64,000 nucleotides of DNA from Fragum whitleyi (GCA_948146395.1 OX411558.1:37274850-37338849), one strand, 5' to 3'; positions 41,601 through 51,798 are shown, counted from the first letter of the stretch. Program-made: numbers and translations. The notes: generated by a model from the letters alone, not told the origin.

Positions 41601-44179
41601 CCTAAATAAACTACATCCTTTCGAAAAAGTTGGCATTTTCTCGGCTTCAACTTGAGGCCTGCCTGTTGCAATCTCTTAAACACTTCGTCCAAGTTAGCAG
41701 TCATTTCCTCAAAAGTCTTACCATGAACAATTATGTCGTCGAGGTAAATGAGGCAAACCTTCCAATTTAACCCAGCCAGGACGAGTTCCATCAGCCTCTC
41801 GAAGGTAGCAGGAGCGTTGCAGAGCCCAAAGGGCATAACCTTAAATTCAAATAAGCCACGTCTAGAATTGAATGCGGTCTTTGGTCTGCTGGCATCATCA
41901 AGCTCAACTTGCCAATACCCAGAGTTCAAATCCAGGCATGAAAACCATTGTGCCCCAGCTAACTGCTCCAAGGAGTCGTCAATCCTTGGGAGAGGATATG
42001 AGTCTTTTTCTGTAACATCGTTAAGCTTACGGTAATCCACGCAGAAACGCTTTGAACCATCCTTCTTTGTCACAAGAACAATGCCACTGCTCCATGGGCT
42101 CGACGAAGGTTGGATGACGCCTTTTTGGAGCATGTCATCAATCTGCTTATCAATCTCTGGGTTCATGTGAACAGGGGCTCTTCGTAAAGGTTGTTTTATA
42201 GGATGAGCATTTCCTGTGTCAATCTTGTGTCGCACTATCCCAGTCCTACCGAGGTCTTCGTCAGTCTTGGAAAAAACATCTGCATACTTTGTAAGAAGTT
42301 TAAGAACATCCTTACATTGGGCTTCGTCCATTCCAGAGGTTGTTTGTTCGTACAAATCTACGAGGTGCTGAGGGATTTGACGTTCTGCATGGTGCATTGA
42401 ACCGGTGGCTACTGAGAAAACTGGCTGCAAAGTTCCAATGAAGGTGCCCCTGTTGAACTTTTGTTCCTCAGTAGAAGTGTTTAAAAGCCGTATTGGTACT
42501 TGAGGATGTCCCGTCACGAGGGTCTTGGCTAACAGCCCTTTGCCAGACTGTAACATTCTCTCTGACGGCTCCACTAAGAAAGTGCCTTTTGCATCCTTTG
42601 GCATACCACTAACCTTCCCTTTTATCAGCATCTCGGTTCTAGGAGGGATTATGACGTCGTCTGCTATTTGAATTCTATAACAACCAACGGAACCTTCACA
42701 AGTCAGCTTCACTGGCTCTCCATTAATGCTTAATGTATTTGTACTGACATTTACACTGCAGTTATTGTCCTTCATGAAGTCAAGACCCATTAAGAGGTCA
42801 TTTTCGATATCTGCCACAATGACGTAGGCTTCGTAATTTCTACCATTAATTTTTAGCGTCACAGACGCTTTTCCTTTCACATCCAATGGCTTCCCTGAAG
42901 CTACAATTAATGTCTTCTCATATGGATGCAGGGTTGATTCATTCCCCTTGGTAAATGCATACCATACGCGAGAAGACAAAACTGTCAAGGTAGCCCCAGT
43001 ATCAACCAAACATTCGAGGGCTATGTTATTAATAGTTACTGGGATAAATAACCCGGAACCCACAGAATTTGCATTCGGGATCTTTTCAGTTTGCCCACCT
43101 TGAGGTGATGCATAAAGAGAGGGGCCTTTGTTTGATAATTTTGGGCATTTGTCTTGAAAGTGGTCCGGTGCTCCACAATTGAAGCACGATCTTGGACGAC
43201 GGCCTCTATTCCTTCGCCAGTTTTGGGACCTATTGTTTTTAAGGTCTTTCATCTGACGCTCAAGCCTCTCCACAGCATCTAACAAACCCTTCATCACGTC
43301 CGGATTATCTTCCGTGGCTCTCTTAGTCGAAGGTGCCGTGCTTGCGGAGCTGATCACTCCTTGGCCTTCAAGTTTGGTCTTTTCTGCCCTATTGAATGCT
43401 TCAAGTTCGACCGCATGTCTAACAGCTTCATTGAGGTTTGTCGGCCTTGCTTGTTTAATACGAAGGCGCATATCTACGTTTACAAGGGAATCAATGAATT
43501 GTTCCTTTGCTAGAGTCTCTTTAAGGTCAGGAGGAGCGGAAGGATAGGCTAAATTAGTAAGCCTCCTAATCTCTTGACCCAACTCAGACAAGGTTTCTGA
43601 GGCTCTTTGTCTTTTCCCTCTCAACTGTACCCTGTATAGCTCCGTTTGGTTTGGGGGAGCGAATCGCTCTTCTAGAGCCTTTACAAGAGCATTGTAATCT
43701 TTTGCTTGTGATGAAAGATTACCAAACACACCTTGGGCATGTCCTCTCAGAGATACAGCTAGGTACTGCCCCTTTTCTCTGTAGTCCCAGTCATTAATTT
43801 CCGCACAAGTTTCAAAGTGCGCTTGGTAGTCATGCCAGGAACTCGTTCCGTCATATGTTGCTGCCTTCACAGAGGCACTTCTTTGTCTACGAGGGATAGG
43901 AGTCGGGCTACCTTCCTGGTATGAATTTAGGAAGTCAACTTCCTTTCGACCACCTTTACTAATGCCTGGCCTAGGAGTGCTACTAAATGGGCCCATGCAT
44001 TGCCCTGTAGCGAAAACGCTTGTGCGGCCAATGTCAGTTGGCCTTTTAGCATCTTGAGCAACATTACTCAATTGCTGCTCTAGCAGTGAAATCTCGCACT
44101 GCATCTCTAACCGTGCGTTAGCAAGTTCTAATTGCCTCAAACGCTCCTGGAGTTCTTCATTGCTAGGTAGTGAAGCCAT
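38669..44179 (-). CDS. Gag-Pol polyprotein, copy 1 (intact)
   Basis: A single 1,836-residue frame encodes all retrotransposon functions. I start it at the ATG at 44179 (MASLPSNEEL). The frame is open 50 codons further back, but that part lies in the primer-binding site and LTR. Order: Gag with a coiled-coil-like N-terminus (about 5-45) and a capsid-like region (about 100-270); CCHC knuckle 332-345 (CFNCGAPDHFQDKC); protease with LVDTGAT at 391-397; reverse transcriptase with YLDD at 812-815; RNase H with LDTDAS near 958; integrase HHCC zinc site (H1187, H1194, C1224, C1227) and D1256-D1316-E1352 (D-59-D-35-E). A C-terminal extension carries two C2H2-type fingers (C1598/C1601/H1614/C1618 and C1625/C1628/H1641/H1646). 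No frameshift separates Gag from Pol. Confidence 0.97.
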   Translation of the reverse strand: MASLPSNEELQERLRQLELANARLEMQCEISLLEQQLSNVAQDAKRPTDIGRTSVFATGQCMGPFSSTPRPGISKGGRKEVDFLNSYQEGSPTPIPRRQRSASVKAATYDGTSSWHDYQAHFETCAEINDWDYREKGQYLAVSLRGHAQGVFGNLSSQAKDYNALVKALEERFAPPNQTELYRVQLRGKRQRASETLSELGQEIRRLTNLAYPSAPPDLKETLAKEQFIDSLVNVDMRLRIKQARPTNLNEAVRHAVELEAFNRAEKTKLEGQGVISSASTAPSTKRATEDNPDVMKGLLDAVERLERQMKDLKNNRSQNWRRNRGRRPRSCFNCGAPDHFQDKCPKLSNKGPSLYASPQGGQTEKIPNANSVGSGLFIPVTINNIALECLVDTGATLTVLSSRVWYAFTKGNESTLHPYEKTLIVASGKPLDVKGKASVTLKINGRNYEAYVIVADIENDLLMGLDFMKDNNCSVNVSTNTLSINGEPVKLTCEGSVGCYRIQIADDVIIPPRTEMLIKGKVSGMPKDAKGTFLVEPSERMLQSGKGLLAKTLVTGHPQVPIRLLNTSTEEQKFNRGTFIGTLQPVFSVATGSMHHAERQIPQHLVDLYEQTTSGMDEAQCKDVLKLLTKYADVFSKTDEDLGRTGIVRHKIDTGNAHPIKQPLRRAPVHMNPEIDKQIDDMLQKGVIQPSSSPWSSGIVLVTKKDGSKRFCVDYRKLNDVTEKDSYPLPRIDDSLEQLAGAQWFSCLDLNSGYWQVELDDASRPKTAFNSRRGLFEFKVMPFGLCNAPATFERLMELVLAGLNWKVCLIYLDDIIVHGKTFEEMTANLDEVFKRLQQAGLKLKPRKCQLFRKDVVYLGHIVTAEGIKTDPAKTSAIQEWTQPRNVTDVRSFLGLCGYYRRFVEGFSEIAKPLHRLTEKGVQFKWSDDCQQAFLRLKQSLCKDPVLVHPDFTKEFILDTDASDFGIGAVLSQKIDGQERVVAYASKSLTKAERRYCVTRKELFALVHFVRYFRHYLYGKPFTVRTDHSSLRWLMRFKNPEGQVARWLEVLSPYIMKIEHRAGKRHGNADGLSRSPCKQCGQSSHVNNQINKVGTKEANEAIDLKEAQRQDTDLNKLRVWIDAGSKPDKQVIGCEGYFLKTLLSQWEQLQVRNGLIMRCREIKDTDQVIWQGVLPLQKRREVLKYSHDIRASGHLGIKKTIRRVSQRYYWPGMKNDIKTYVSACEACTKRKDPIKTKRAPMEIVRSGYPMERIAIDILGELPETDNRNRYILVIGDYFTKWTECHALPNIEAKTVASVLVNQVISRFGVPRLIHSDQGRQFECQLFSEMCRILQIEKTRTTPYHAMSDGMVERFNKTLVTMLSAFVNENHTDWDEHLQLVMMAYRSSEHETTGFTPNQCMLGRETTCPLDLMYEMPPSIKELPINQWVWELQERLEVAHRVVRQNTGESMKRQKQYHDSKLSYDKFRVNDKVYVYFPVKKIGCSSKFTSYWRGPYEITEKVSDVLYKVNCGRSNNIQVIHCDRLRPCKKQILSGESFENSSNESPLENADLSQDYEVSFQPKRERRKPAWLNDYVLSLSRDMSMARTKVTERKAKMICANCDEVLATPEDYRYHVEKCVTKNVGCDECKKTFSCRKYYLQHVRRKHVNDEGTTKDTRSSDWEDQSDVEVGEEKQDVAEGRIISKPTRPTPVLAPKRRKVSETVTSPRSRSPSPNTSGKVEAAMASGDKINMPVRSATSTPLTAVIPEMAPRVPLAVRPPVVKLTCASGRDGRLHKSKIKVQEDGEDLFITESACRTQEEDQTFRIGQYLPQGDINPRSMVVRLKAEGGVEIDLEYK

Positions 44180-44220
44180 TTTGTGGAGGGTAGGCCTGAC
44201 AATGGAGGTTTTGTCATAGG

Positions 44221-44238
44221 ATCCCACCTCTGCCACCA
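44221..44238 (-). promoter_or_regulatory. Primer-binding site, copy 1 (tRNA-Leu-like)
   Basis: Two bases inside the 5' LTR edge, the - strand reads TGGTGGCAGAGGTGGGAT. This differs at one position from the complement of the 3' end of animal tRNA-Leu with CCA (recalled, not searched). The 2-base offset is ordinary for Ty3/Gypsy elements. Confidence 0.8.
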
Positions 44239-44240
44239 GT

Positions 44241-45102
44241 TGTAGCGTTCCTGCTAGGAACCCGAGCGGATATATGGCTTCACACCTAACACTTGCCTCA
44301 ACAAGGCAACTCTCGTGATTCCACTTCACTGAGGCTTATGGGCCTCAAATCAGCGGCCTCAATGACTCCTGCTTCAATGAAGTTGAATCACACCAGCTTC
44401 AGGGAGGTGTCCTCCTTGAAGCCCTATCTATAGGTCAATTGCGGCAATCGTGCCGACTCTTAAGATCTACGAGCTGTAGCTTATGGTGACCGATGACTCA
44501 ATAAGCCAGCTTCAATGACGTCTTCTTCGACTACAAATAGGTTTCACGACCCGGGCAGCAGAGTGTTGTACTAATCCTATGGCCATCAATAAAGCGGGGC
44601 TTCCTTGAAGGTGTGGAGGGAGGTTTCAACACTGGATATCACCCAAAGACCTGAATTATATTTGTACCATCCGCACAGCTTGATGAACAAACCCGGACTG
44701 ACTAAATCAGTAGGAACAGCCATTTATATACTATGTATAACATCGCCCCCTAGCGGATAACAAGGACGCCACCATATGGACCACGAGTATTACCGGAGTT
44801 CGACGGAAAGAACCGATCCTATAACTACTATAATTAATAAGCGTCTGTTGAGTACGTTCAAACGTGACCGGCCGTAACTTTGCTTGGGCCTATTCTTAAC
44901 CACTTCCAACTTATAAATGGTATTAAATAATGGAAAGTAAATCACTGATACAAATAAAATCCCTAACAAATTATATTTATGGAGGAGAAACCTACCAAAG
45001 TACAATATAAACCCGATCTTTTCTGCTATGTAAATGTCGTCGTTTGTATAAATGGGAATAACTTTCGAAAACTGTATATGTATATTTCCTACTTTCGTTA
45101 CA
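44241..45102 (-). repeat. LTR 2 (shared middle LTR)
   Basis: It is 862 bp, with the same ends as LTR 1 and 3. It serves as 5' LTR of copy 1 and 3' LTR of copy 2. No target duplication lies on either side. Confidence 0.97.
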
Positions 45103-45287
45103 TTACCCACGCCTCCGATTTACTCGCGTCCTCGCGAGGTCTAGGATTAAACAAAGACAAAATTATTTTATGAAAATAAGACGAACCTTCATATATTCTC
45201 TATATTATATAAAAAAAATAGGATTTTCTGTTCCCTGGTGACTAGAAATAATGATGAAAATAAAAGCACGAGAGTATATATCCACAG

Positions 45288-48200
45288 TTACTTGTACTCC
45301 AAGTCTATCTCGACCCCTCCTTCTGCTTTCAGGCGCACTACCATACTTCTGGGGTTGATATCTCCCTGTGGTAAGTACTGTCCGATCCTGAATGTCTGAT
45401 CCTCCTCTTGGGTCCTGCAGGCTGATTCAGTGATGAACAGATCCTCACCATCCTCCTGTACTTTAATTTTACTTTTATGGAGCCGGCCATCTCTACCAGA
45501 CGCACAGGTCAACTTTACTACAGGTGGCCTAACTGCTAATGGGACTCGAGGTGCCATCTCCGGAATCACAGCTGTCAGAGGTGTAGAGGTTGCTGACCTC
45601 ACTGGCATATTGATCTTGTCTCCACTTGCCATGGCTGCCTCTACCTTGCCACTTGTGTTAGGGGAAGGGGATCTCGAACGCGGAGAAGTTACAGTCTCTG
45701 ACACTTTCCTCCTCTTTGGGGCCAGAACTGGAGTAGGTCGCGTCGGCTTCGAAATAATTCTGCCCTCTGCAACGTCTTGCTTCTCCTCTCCTACTTCCAC
45801 ATCCGACTGGTCCTCCCAATCACTTGATCTGGTGTCCTTGGTTGTGCCCTCGTCATTGACGTGCTTCCTTCTAACATGTTGTAAGTAGTACTTCCGGCAG
45901 CTAAATGTTTTCTTGCACTCATCACACCCAACGTTCTTTGTAACACACTTTTCCACGTGGTAGCGGTAGTCCTCTGGTGTTGCCAGGACCTCATCGCAAT
46001 TAGCGCATATCATCTTTGCCTTTCTCTCCGTGACTTTGGTTCTTGCCATTGACATATCCCTGGAAAGAGATAAAACATAATCGTTTAACCATGCTGGCTT
46101 ACGCCTCTCTCTCTTAGGCTGAAAAGAGACTTCATAATCTTGACTTAAATCAGCATTTTCTAGCGGACTTTCGTTTGAACTATTTTCAAAAGACTCCCCA
46201 GATAAAATTTGCTTTTTGCAGGGTCTTAATCTATCGCAATGAATAACTTGGATATTGTTTGACCTCCCACAATTTACTTTATATAAAACATCAGATACTT
46301 TTTCTGTGATTTCGTAGGGTCCTCTCCAATAGGAGGTAAACTTTGAGGAGCAACCTATTTTCTTAACAGGAAAATAAACATAGACCTTATCGTTTACCCG
46401 AAATTTGTCATAAGATAATTTGCTGTCATGGTATTGCTTTTGTCTTTTCATAGATTCTCCAGTATTTTGTCTAACGACGCGATGGGCTACTTCTAATCTT
46501 TCTTGCAGTTCCCAAACCCACTGATTGATGGGGAGTTCTTTAATTGATGGGGGCATTTCATACATAAGATCAAGCGGACAAGTCGTTTCACGACCTAGCA
46601 TACACTGATTTGGTGTAAAGCCAGTTGTTTCGTGTTCAGATGAACGGTAGGCCATCATGACCAATTGAAGGTGCTCGTCCCAGTCTGTGTGATTTTCGTT
46701 GACAAACGCACTAAGCATGGTGACTAACGTTTTGTTAAATCGCTCGACCATGCCATCTGACATGGCGTGATATGGTGTAGTTCTTGTCTTCTCTATTTGC
46801 AGAATCCTACACATTTCTGAGAAGAGCTGGCACTCAAATTGGCGACCTTGGTCAGAGTGAATTAGCCGCGGAACCCCAAAACGAGAGATGACCTGGTTTA
46901 CCAGAACTGAAGCAACGGTTTTTGCTTCTATATTAGGCAAGGCATGACATTCTGTCCATTTCGTAAAGTAGTCACCTATGACTAGAATATATCTATTCCT
47001 GTTATCGGTTTCTGGAAGTTCACTAAGTATGTCGATTGCAATCCTTTCCATAGGATAGCCACTTCTTACTATTTCCATAGGGGCACGTTTGGTTTTTATA
47101 GGATCTTTACGCTTGGTACATGCCTCACATGCACTGACATAAGTCTTGATATCGTTTTTCATTCCAGGCCAATAGTAGCGTTGACTAACTCGGCGTATTG
47201 TCTTTTTAATACCAAGATGGCCTGAAGCCCTTATATCATGAGAGTATTTCAGGACCTCTCTTCTCTTCTGCAGTGGTACAACTCCTTGCCAGATTACTTG
47301 GTCGGTATCTTTTATCTCGCGACATCTCATAATGAGGCCATTTCTTACTTGAAGCTGCTCCCATTGTGAAAGCAAGGTTTTTAAGAAATAGCCCTCACAC
47401 CCTATGACTTGTTTGTCAGGTTTTGAGCCTGCATCGATCCAAACTCGCAATTTATTGAGATCGGTGTCCTGTCTTTGTGCTTCTTTTAAATCGATTGCCT
47501 CGTTTGCTTCCTTAGTACCAACTTTATTTATTTGGTTATTCACATGGCTACTCTGGCCACATTGTTTACATGGAGAGCGACTTAACCCATCAGCGTTTCC
47601 ATGTCTTTTTCCAGCACGGTGCTCTATCTTCATAATGTAAGGAGACAAAACCTCCAACCATCGAGCTACCTGTCCTTCCGGATTCTTGAACCGCATGAGC
47701 CATCGCAACGAGCTGTGATCAGTCCGAACTGTGAAAGGCTTTCCATAAAGGTAATGACGGAAATACCTGACAAAATGAACCAAGGCAAACAATTCTTTTC
47801 TGGTAACACAGTACCTACGTTCAGCCTTCGTCAGACTTTTACTTGCGTAGGCAACGACTCTTTCCTGTCCATCAATCTTCTGCGACAAAACTGCCCCGAT
47901 TCCAAAATCGCTAGCATCCGTGTCAAGAATAAACTCCTTAGTGAAATCGGGATGAACCAAAACAGGGTCTTTGCACAGACTTTGTTTCAGCCTCAAAAAT
48001 GCTTGCTGGCAATCGTCAGACCACTTAAATTGGACCCCCTTTTCAGTCAACCTATGAAGAGGTTTTGCAATTTCAGAAAACCCCTCGACGAACCTACGGT
48101 AGTAGCCACATAGCCCTAGAAAAGATCTGACATCTGTTACGTTTCTGGGCTGGGTCCATTCCTGGATAGCACTTGTCTTTGCTGGATCAGTCTTTATACC

Positions 48201-50798
48201 TTCGGCCGTCACAATGTGACCTAAATAAACTACATCCTTTCGAAAAAGTTGGCATTTTCTCGGCTTCAACTTGAGGCCTGCCTGTTGCAATCTCTTAAAC
48301 ACTTCGTCCAAGTTAGCAGTCATTTCCTCAAAAGTCTTACCATGAACAATTATGTCGTCGAGGTAAATGAGGCAAACCTTCCAATTTAACCCAGCCAGGA
48401 CGAGTTCCATCAGCCTCTCGAAGGTAGCAGGAGCGTTGCAGAGCCCAAAGGGCATAACCTTAAATTCAAATAAGCCACGTCTAGAATTGAATGCGGTCTT
48501 TGGTCTGCTGGCATCATCAAGCTCAACTTGCCAATACCCAGAGTTCAAATCCAGGCATGAAAACCATTGTGCCCCAGCTAACTGCTCCAAGGAGTCGTCA
48601 ATCCTTGGGAGAGGATATGAGTCTTTTTCTGTAACATCGTTAAGCTTACGGTAATCCACGCAGAAACGCTTTGAACCATCCTTCTTTGTCACAAGAACAA
48701 TGCCACTGCTCCATGGGCTCGACGAAGGTTGGATGACGCCTTTTTGGAGCATGTCATCAATCTGCTTATCAATCTCTGGGTTCATGTGAACAGGGGCTCT
48801 TCGTAAAGGTTGTTTTATAGGATGAGCATTTCCTGTGTCAATCTTGTGTCGCACTATCCCAGTCCTACCGAGGTCTTCGTCAGTCTTGGAAAAAACATCT
48901 GCATACTTTGTAAGAAGTTTAAGAACATCCTTACATTGGGCTTCGTCCATTCCAGAGGTTGTTTGTTCGTACAAATCTACGAGGTGCTGAGGGATTTGAC
49001 GTTCTGCATGGTGCATTGAACCGGTGGCTACTGAGAAAACTGGCTGCAAAGTTCCAATGAAGGTGCCCCTGTTGAACTTTTGTTCCTCAGTAGAAGTGTT
49101 TAAAAGCCGTATTGGTACTTGAGGATGTCCCGTCACGAGGGTCTTGGCTAACAGCCCTTTGCCAGACTGTAACATTCTCTCTGACGGCTCCACTAAGAAA
49201 GTGCCTTTTGCATCCTTTGGCATACCACTAACCTTCCCTTTTATCAGCATCTCGGTTCTAGGAGGGATTATGACGTCGTCTGCTATTTGAATTCTATAAC
49301 AACCAACGGAACCTTCACAAGTCAGCTTCACTGGCTCTCCATTAATGCTTAATGTATTTGTACTGACATTTACACTGCAGTTATTGTCCTTCATGAAGTC
49401 AAGACCCATTAAGAGGTCATTTTCGATATCTGCCACAATGACGTAGGCTTCGTAATTTCTACCATTAATTTTTAGCGTCACAGACGCTTTTCCTTTCACA
49501 TCCAATGGCTTCCCTGAAGCTACAATTAATGTCTTCTCATATGGATGCAGGGTTGATTCATTCCCCTTGGTAAATGCATACCATACGCGAGAAGACAAAA
49601 CTGTCAAGGTAGCCCCAGTATCAACCAAACATTCGAGGGCTATGTTATTAATAGTTACTGGGATAAATAACCCGGAACCCACAGAATTTGCATTCGGGAT
49701 CTTTTCAGTTTGCCCACCTTGAGGTGATGCATAAAGAGAGGGGCCTTTGTTTGATAATTTTGGGCATTTGTCTTGAAAGTGGTCCGGTGCTCCACATTTG
49801 AAGCACGATCTTGGACGACGGCCTCTATTCCTTCGCCAGTTTTGGGACCTATTGTTTTTAAGGTCTTTCATCTGACGCTCAAGCCTCTCCACAGCATCTA
49901 ACAAACCCTTCATCACGTCCGGATTATCTTCCGTGGCTCTCTTAGTCGAAGGTGCCGTGCTTGCGGAGCTGATCACTCCTTGGCCTTCAAGTTTGGTCTT
50001 TTCTGCCCTATTGAATGCTTCAAGTTCGACCGCATGTCTAACAGCTTCATTGAGGTTTGTCGGCCTTGCTTGTTTAATACGAAGGCGCATATCTACGTTT
50101 ACAAGGGAATCAATGAATTGTTCCTTTGCTAGAGTCTCTTTAAGGTCAGGAGGAGCGGAAGGATAGGCTAAATTAGTAAGCCTCCTAATCTCTTGACCCA
50201 ACTCAGACAAGGTTTCTGAGGCTCTTTGTCTTTTCCCTCTCAACTGTACCCTGTATAGCTCCGTTTGGTTTGGGGGAGCGAATCGCTCTTCTAGAGCCTT
50301 TACAAGAGCATTGTAATCTTTTGCTTGTGATGAAAGATTACCAAACACACCTTGGGCATGTCCTCTCAGAGATACAGCTAGGTACTGCCCCTTTTCTCTG
50401 TAGTCCCAGTCATTAATTTCCGCACAAGTTTCAAAGTGCGCTTGGTAGTCATGCCAGGAACTCGTTCCGTCATATGTTGCTGCCTTCACAGAGGCACTTC
50501 TTTGTCTACGAGGGATAGGAGTCGGGCTACCTTCCTGGTATGAATTTAGGAAGTCAACTTCCTTTCGACCACCTTTACTAATGCCTGGCCTAGGAGTGCT
50601 ACTAAATGGGCCCATGCATTGCCCTGTAGCGAAAACGCTTGTGCGGCCAATGTCAGTTGGCCTTTTAGCATCTTGAGCAACATTACTCAATTGCTGCTCT
50701 AGCAGTGAAATCTCGCACTGCATCTCTAACCGTGCGTTAGCAAGTTCTAATTGCCTCAAACGCTCCTGGAGTTCTTCATTGCTAGGTAGTGAAGCCAT
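45288..50798 (-). CDS. Gag-Pol polyprotein, copy 2 (intact)
   Basis: Same length and domain order as copy 1, with the ATG at 50798. Three amino-acid differences were seen between the copies: Asn334 in copy 1 is Lys here, inside the CCHC knuckle but not a metal ligand; Leu1174 is Val, before the integrase zinc site; and Gly1259 is Ser, three residues after the first integrase catalytic Asp. The base changes are at 49797, 47279 and 47024. All catalytic and zinc-ligand residues are present, so both copies look competent by sequence. Confidence 0.97.
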   Translation of the reverse strand: MASLPSNEELQERLRQLELANARLEMQCEISLLEQQLSNVAQDAKRPTDIGRTSVFATGQCMGPFSSTPRPGISKGGRKEVDFLNSYQEGSPTPIPRRQRSASVKAATYDGTSSWHDYQAHFETCAEINDWDYREKGQYLAVSLRGHAQGVFGNLSSQAKDYNALVKALEERFAPPNQTELYRVQLRGKRQRASETLSELGQEIRRLTNLAYPSAPPDLKETLAKEQFIDSLVNVDMRLRIKQARPTNLNEAVRHAVELEAFNRAEKTKLEGQGVISSASTAPSTKRATEDNPDVMKGLLDAVERLERQMKDLKNNRSQNWRRNRGRRPRSCFKCGAPDHFQDKCPKLSNKGPSLYASPQGGQTEKIPNANSVGSGLFIPVTINNIALECLVDTGATLTVLSSRVWYAFTKGNESTLHPYEKTLIVASGKPLDVKGKASVTLKINGRNYEAYVIVADIENDLLMGLDFMKDNNCSVNVSTNTLSINGEPVKLTCEGSVGCYRIQIADDVIIPPRTEMLIKGKVSGMPKDAKGTFLVEPSERMLQSGKGLLAKTLVTGHPQVPIRLLNTSTEEQKFNRGTFIGTLQPVFSVATGSMHHAERQIPQHLVDLYEQTTSGMDEAQCKDVLKLLTKYADVFSKTDEDLGRTGIVRHKIDTGNAHPIKQPLRRAPVHMNPEIDKQIDDMLQKGVIQPSSSPWSSGIVLVTKKDGSKRFCVDYRKLNDVTEKDSYPLPRIDDSLEQLAGAQWFSCLDLNSGYWQVELDDASRPKTAFNSRRGLFEFKVMPFGLCNAPATFERLMELVLAGLNWKVCLIYLDDIIVHGKTFEEMTANLDEVFKRLQQAGLKLKPRKCQLFRKDVVYLGHIVTAEGIKTDPAKTSAIQEWTQPRNVTDVRSFLGLCGYYRRFVEGFSEIAKPLHRLTEKGVQFKWSDDCQQAFLRLKQSLCKDPVLVHPDFTKEFILDTDASDFGIGAVLSQKIDGQERVVAYASKSLTKAERRYCVTRKELFALVHFVRYFRHYLYGKPFTVRTDHSSLRWLMRFKNPEGQVARWLEVLSPYIMKIEHRAGKRHGNADGLSRSPCKQCGQSSHVNNQINKVGTKEANEAIDLKEAQRQDTDLNKLRVWIDAGSKPDKQVIGCEGYFLKTLLSQWEQLQVRNGLIMRCREIKDTDQVIWQGVVPLQKRREVLKYSHDIRASGHLGIKKTIRRVSQRYYWPGMKNDIKTYVSACEACTKRKDPIKTKRAPMEIVRSGYPMERIAIDILSELPETDNRNRYILVIGDYFTKWTECHALPNIEAKTVASVLVNQVISRFGVPRLIHSDQGRQFECQLFSEMCRILQIEKTRTTPYHAMSDGMVERFNKTLVTMLSAFVNENHTDWDEHLQLVMMAYRSSEHETTGFTPNQCMLGRETTCPLDLMYEMPPSIKELPINQWVWELQERLEVAHRVVRQNTGESMKRQKQYHDSKLSYDKFRVNDKVYVYFPVKKIGCSSKFTSYWRGPYEITEKVSDVLYKVNCGRSNNIQVIHCDRLRPCKKQILSGESFENSSNESPLENADLSQDYEVSFQPKRERRKPAWLNDYVLSLSRDMSMARTKVTERKAKMICANCDEVLATPEDYRYHVEKCVTKNVGCDECKKTFSCRKYYLQHVRRKHVNDEGTTKDTRSSDWEDQSDVEVGEEKQDVAEGRIISKPTRPTPVLAPKRRKVSETVTSPRSRSPSPNTSGKVEAAMASGDKINMPVRSATSTPLTAVIPEMAPRVPLAVRPPVVKLTCASGRDGRLHKSKIKVQEDGEDLFITESACRTQEEDQTFRIGQYLPQGDINPRSMVVRLKAEGGVEIDLEYK

Positions 50799-50839
50799 TT
50801 TGTGGAGGGTAGGCCTGACAATGGAGGTTTTGTCATAGG

Positions 50840-50857
50840 ATCCCACCTCTGCCACCA
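50840..50857 (-). promoter_or_regulatory. Primer-binding site, copy 2 (tRNA-Leu-like)
   Basis: Identical to the copy 1 site, 2 bases from LTR 3. Confidence 0.8.
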
Positions 50858-50859
50858 GT

Positions 50860-51721
50860 TGTAGCGTTCCTGCTAGGAACCCGAGCGGATATATGGCTTC
50901 ACACCTAACACTTGCCTCAACAAGGCAACTCTCGTGATTCCACTTCACTGAGGCTTATGGGCCTCAAATCAGCGGCCTCAATGACTCCTGCTTCAATGAA
51001 GTTGAATCACACCAGCTTCAGGGAGGTGTCCTCCTTGAAGCCCTATCTATAGGTCAATTGCGGCAATCGTGCCGACTCTTAAGATCTACGAGCTGTAGCT
51101 TATGGTGACCGATGACTCAATAAGCCAGCTTCAATGACGTCTTCTTCGACTACAAATAGGTTTCACGACCCGGGCAGCAGAGTGTTGTACTAATCCTATG
51201 GCCATCAATAAAGCGGGGCTTCCTTGAAGGTGTGGAGGGAGGTTTCAACACTGGATATCACCCAAAGACCTGAATTATATTTGTACCATCCGCACAGCTT
51301 GATGAACAAACCCGGACTGACTAAATCAGTAGGAACAGCCATTTATATACTATGTATAACATCGCCCCCTAGCGGATAACAAGGACGCCACCATATGGAC
51401 CACGAGTATTACCGGAGTTCGACGGAAAGAACCGATCCTATAACTACTATAATTAATAAGCGTCTGTTGAGTACGTTCAAACGTGACCGGCCGTAACTTT
51501 GCTTGGGCCTATTCTTAACCACTTCCAACTTATAAATGGTATTAAATAATGGAAAGTAAATCACTGATACAAATAAAATCCCTAACAAATTATATTTATG
51601 GAGGAGAAACCTACCAAAGTACAATATAAACCCGATCTTTTCTGCTATGTAAATGTCGTCGTTTGTATAAATGGGAATAACTTTCGAAAACTGTATATGT
51701 ATATTTCCTACTTTCGTTACA
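50860..51721 (-). repeat. LTR 3 (5' LTR of copy 2)
   Basis: It is 862 bp and ends TTTCGTTACA, directly followed by the target duplicate GTAT at 51722-51725. As the outer 5' LTR it should hold the promoter for the upstream copy. Confidence 0.97.
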
Positions 51722-51798
51722 GTATCGACTCAATCATTTCCTTCAAGGTCTTGTTTTAAATAACCTTTTAATCATACACAACTATCTCCTTTGATCAT

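Larger units (their letters stand above)
37622..51721 (-). mobile_element. Tandem Ty3/Gypsy LTR retrotransposon (LTR-int-LTR-int-LTR)
   Basis: Three 862-bp LTRs start at 37622, 44241 and 50860, exactly 6,619 bp apart, enclosing two internal regions. All LTR ends read TG...CA in the forward strand. The coding strand is -, so 50860-51721 is the outer 5' LTR and 37622-38483 the outer 3' LTR. Domain order PR-RT-RNaseH-IN is that of Ty3/Gypsy. Both gag-pol frames are open. I saw only three base differences between the two coding regions. Near-identical LTRs and intact ORFs point to a very recent origin. Confidence 0.97.

Noticed and set aside
38811..43547. Many + strand frames opposite gag-pol (also at 45430-50166)
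   Set aside because: They are antisense shadows of a 1,836-residue coding frame with clear domains on the - strand.
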